From Tieghemiomyces parasiticus (taxonomy: Eukaryota; Kickxellomycota; Dimargaritomycetes; Dimargaritales; Dimargaritaceae), in contig JANBPT010000874.1 of assembly GCA_027575765.1 (NCBI GenBank), forward strand, positions 1-20,278: DNA of 20,278 bases, in the 5' to 3' direction. This document shows positions 20,231 to 20,278 of the stretch, piece by piece. The notes beneath the pieces are model-generated. The model searched no databases and was not told the DNA's origin. It saw nothing but the letters and a program-made list of their open reading frames with translations. Each line of letters opens with the position of its first letter. Position 1 is the first letter of the stretch. A program made the translations under genes and the position numbers.

Positions 20231-20278
20231 CATGGAGTCCTTGCGCGATGTGACAATACCTCCTGCCCACCTGCCGGC
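20231..20278 (+). CDS. Possible start of an unidentified gene, cut by the window edge
   Basis: An ATG in a strong CACCATGG context opens 16 codons to the window end (MESLRDVTIPPAHLPA). A pyrimidine-rich stretch precedes it, resembling a leader. The fragment is too short to recognise, and it could be an internal Met or chance. Confidence 0.3.

Overview
The window looks like nuclear DNA from a GC-rich fungus. Four protein-coding genes are recognisable, along with one nuclear-type tRNA. The genes are eukaryotic: a mitochondrial Hsp90, a mitochondrial methionyl-tRNA formyltransferase with short GT-AG introns, a SUN-domain nuclear-envelope protein and a HEATR5/Laa1 HEAT-repeat protein. Introns are about 80-180 nt and several large genes have none or one. 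A TRAP1-type mitochondrial Hsp90 together with a fungal-style formyltransferase suggests an early-diverging fungus rather than a yeast or other Dikarya. That placement is inference, not shown by the sequence.

Layout. 1-1019: no supportable gene. 1092-3461 (-): TRAP1-like chaperone, one exon, poly(A) signal at 1033-1038. 3462-4105: a 644-nt divergent intergenic region with CCAAT and TATA-like elements. 4106-6092 (+): mitochondrial methionyl-tRNA formyltransferase, reconstructed here as six exons, poly(A) signal at 6172-6177. 6375-9158 (-): SUN-domain protein, one exon, convergent with the formyltransferase, TATA box near 9283-9289. 9787-9858 (-): tRNA-Asp(GTC). 9859-11606: about 1.75 kb without a recognisable gene, part of it AT-richer than its surroundings. 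11607-19243 (+): giant HEATR5/Laa1-like protein of about 2,491 residues in two exons. 19244-20278: mostly non-coding, with a possible gene start at 20231 that runs off the window.

Functional grouping. The divergent TRAP1/formyltransferase pair serves the mitochondrial matrix (protein folding and translation initiation). The SUN protein should form the inner-membrane half of a LINC complex at the nuclear envelope. The HEATR5 protein should act with AP-1/clathrin in trans-Golgi and endosome traffic. I see no operon-like linkage among the last two, no mobile element, no CRISPR array and no clearly new system. The most useful leads are the divergent mitochondrial pair, alternative in-frame splice acceptors in the formyltransferase, the enlarged HEATR5 with an acidic linker, and an unexplained 10.3-11.2 kb stretch.
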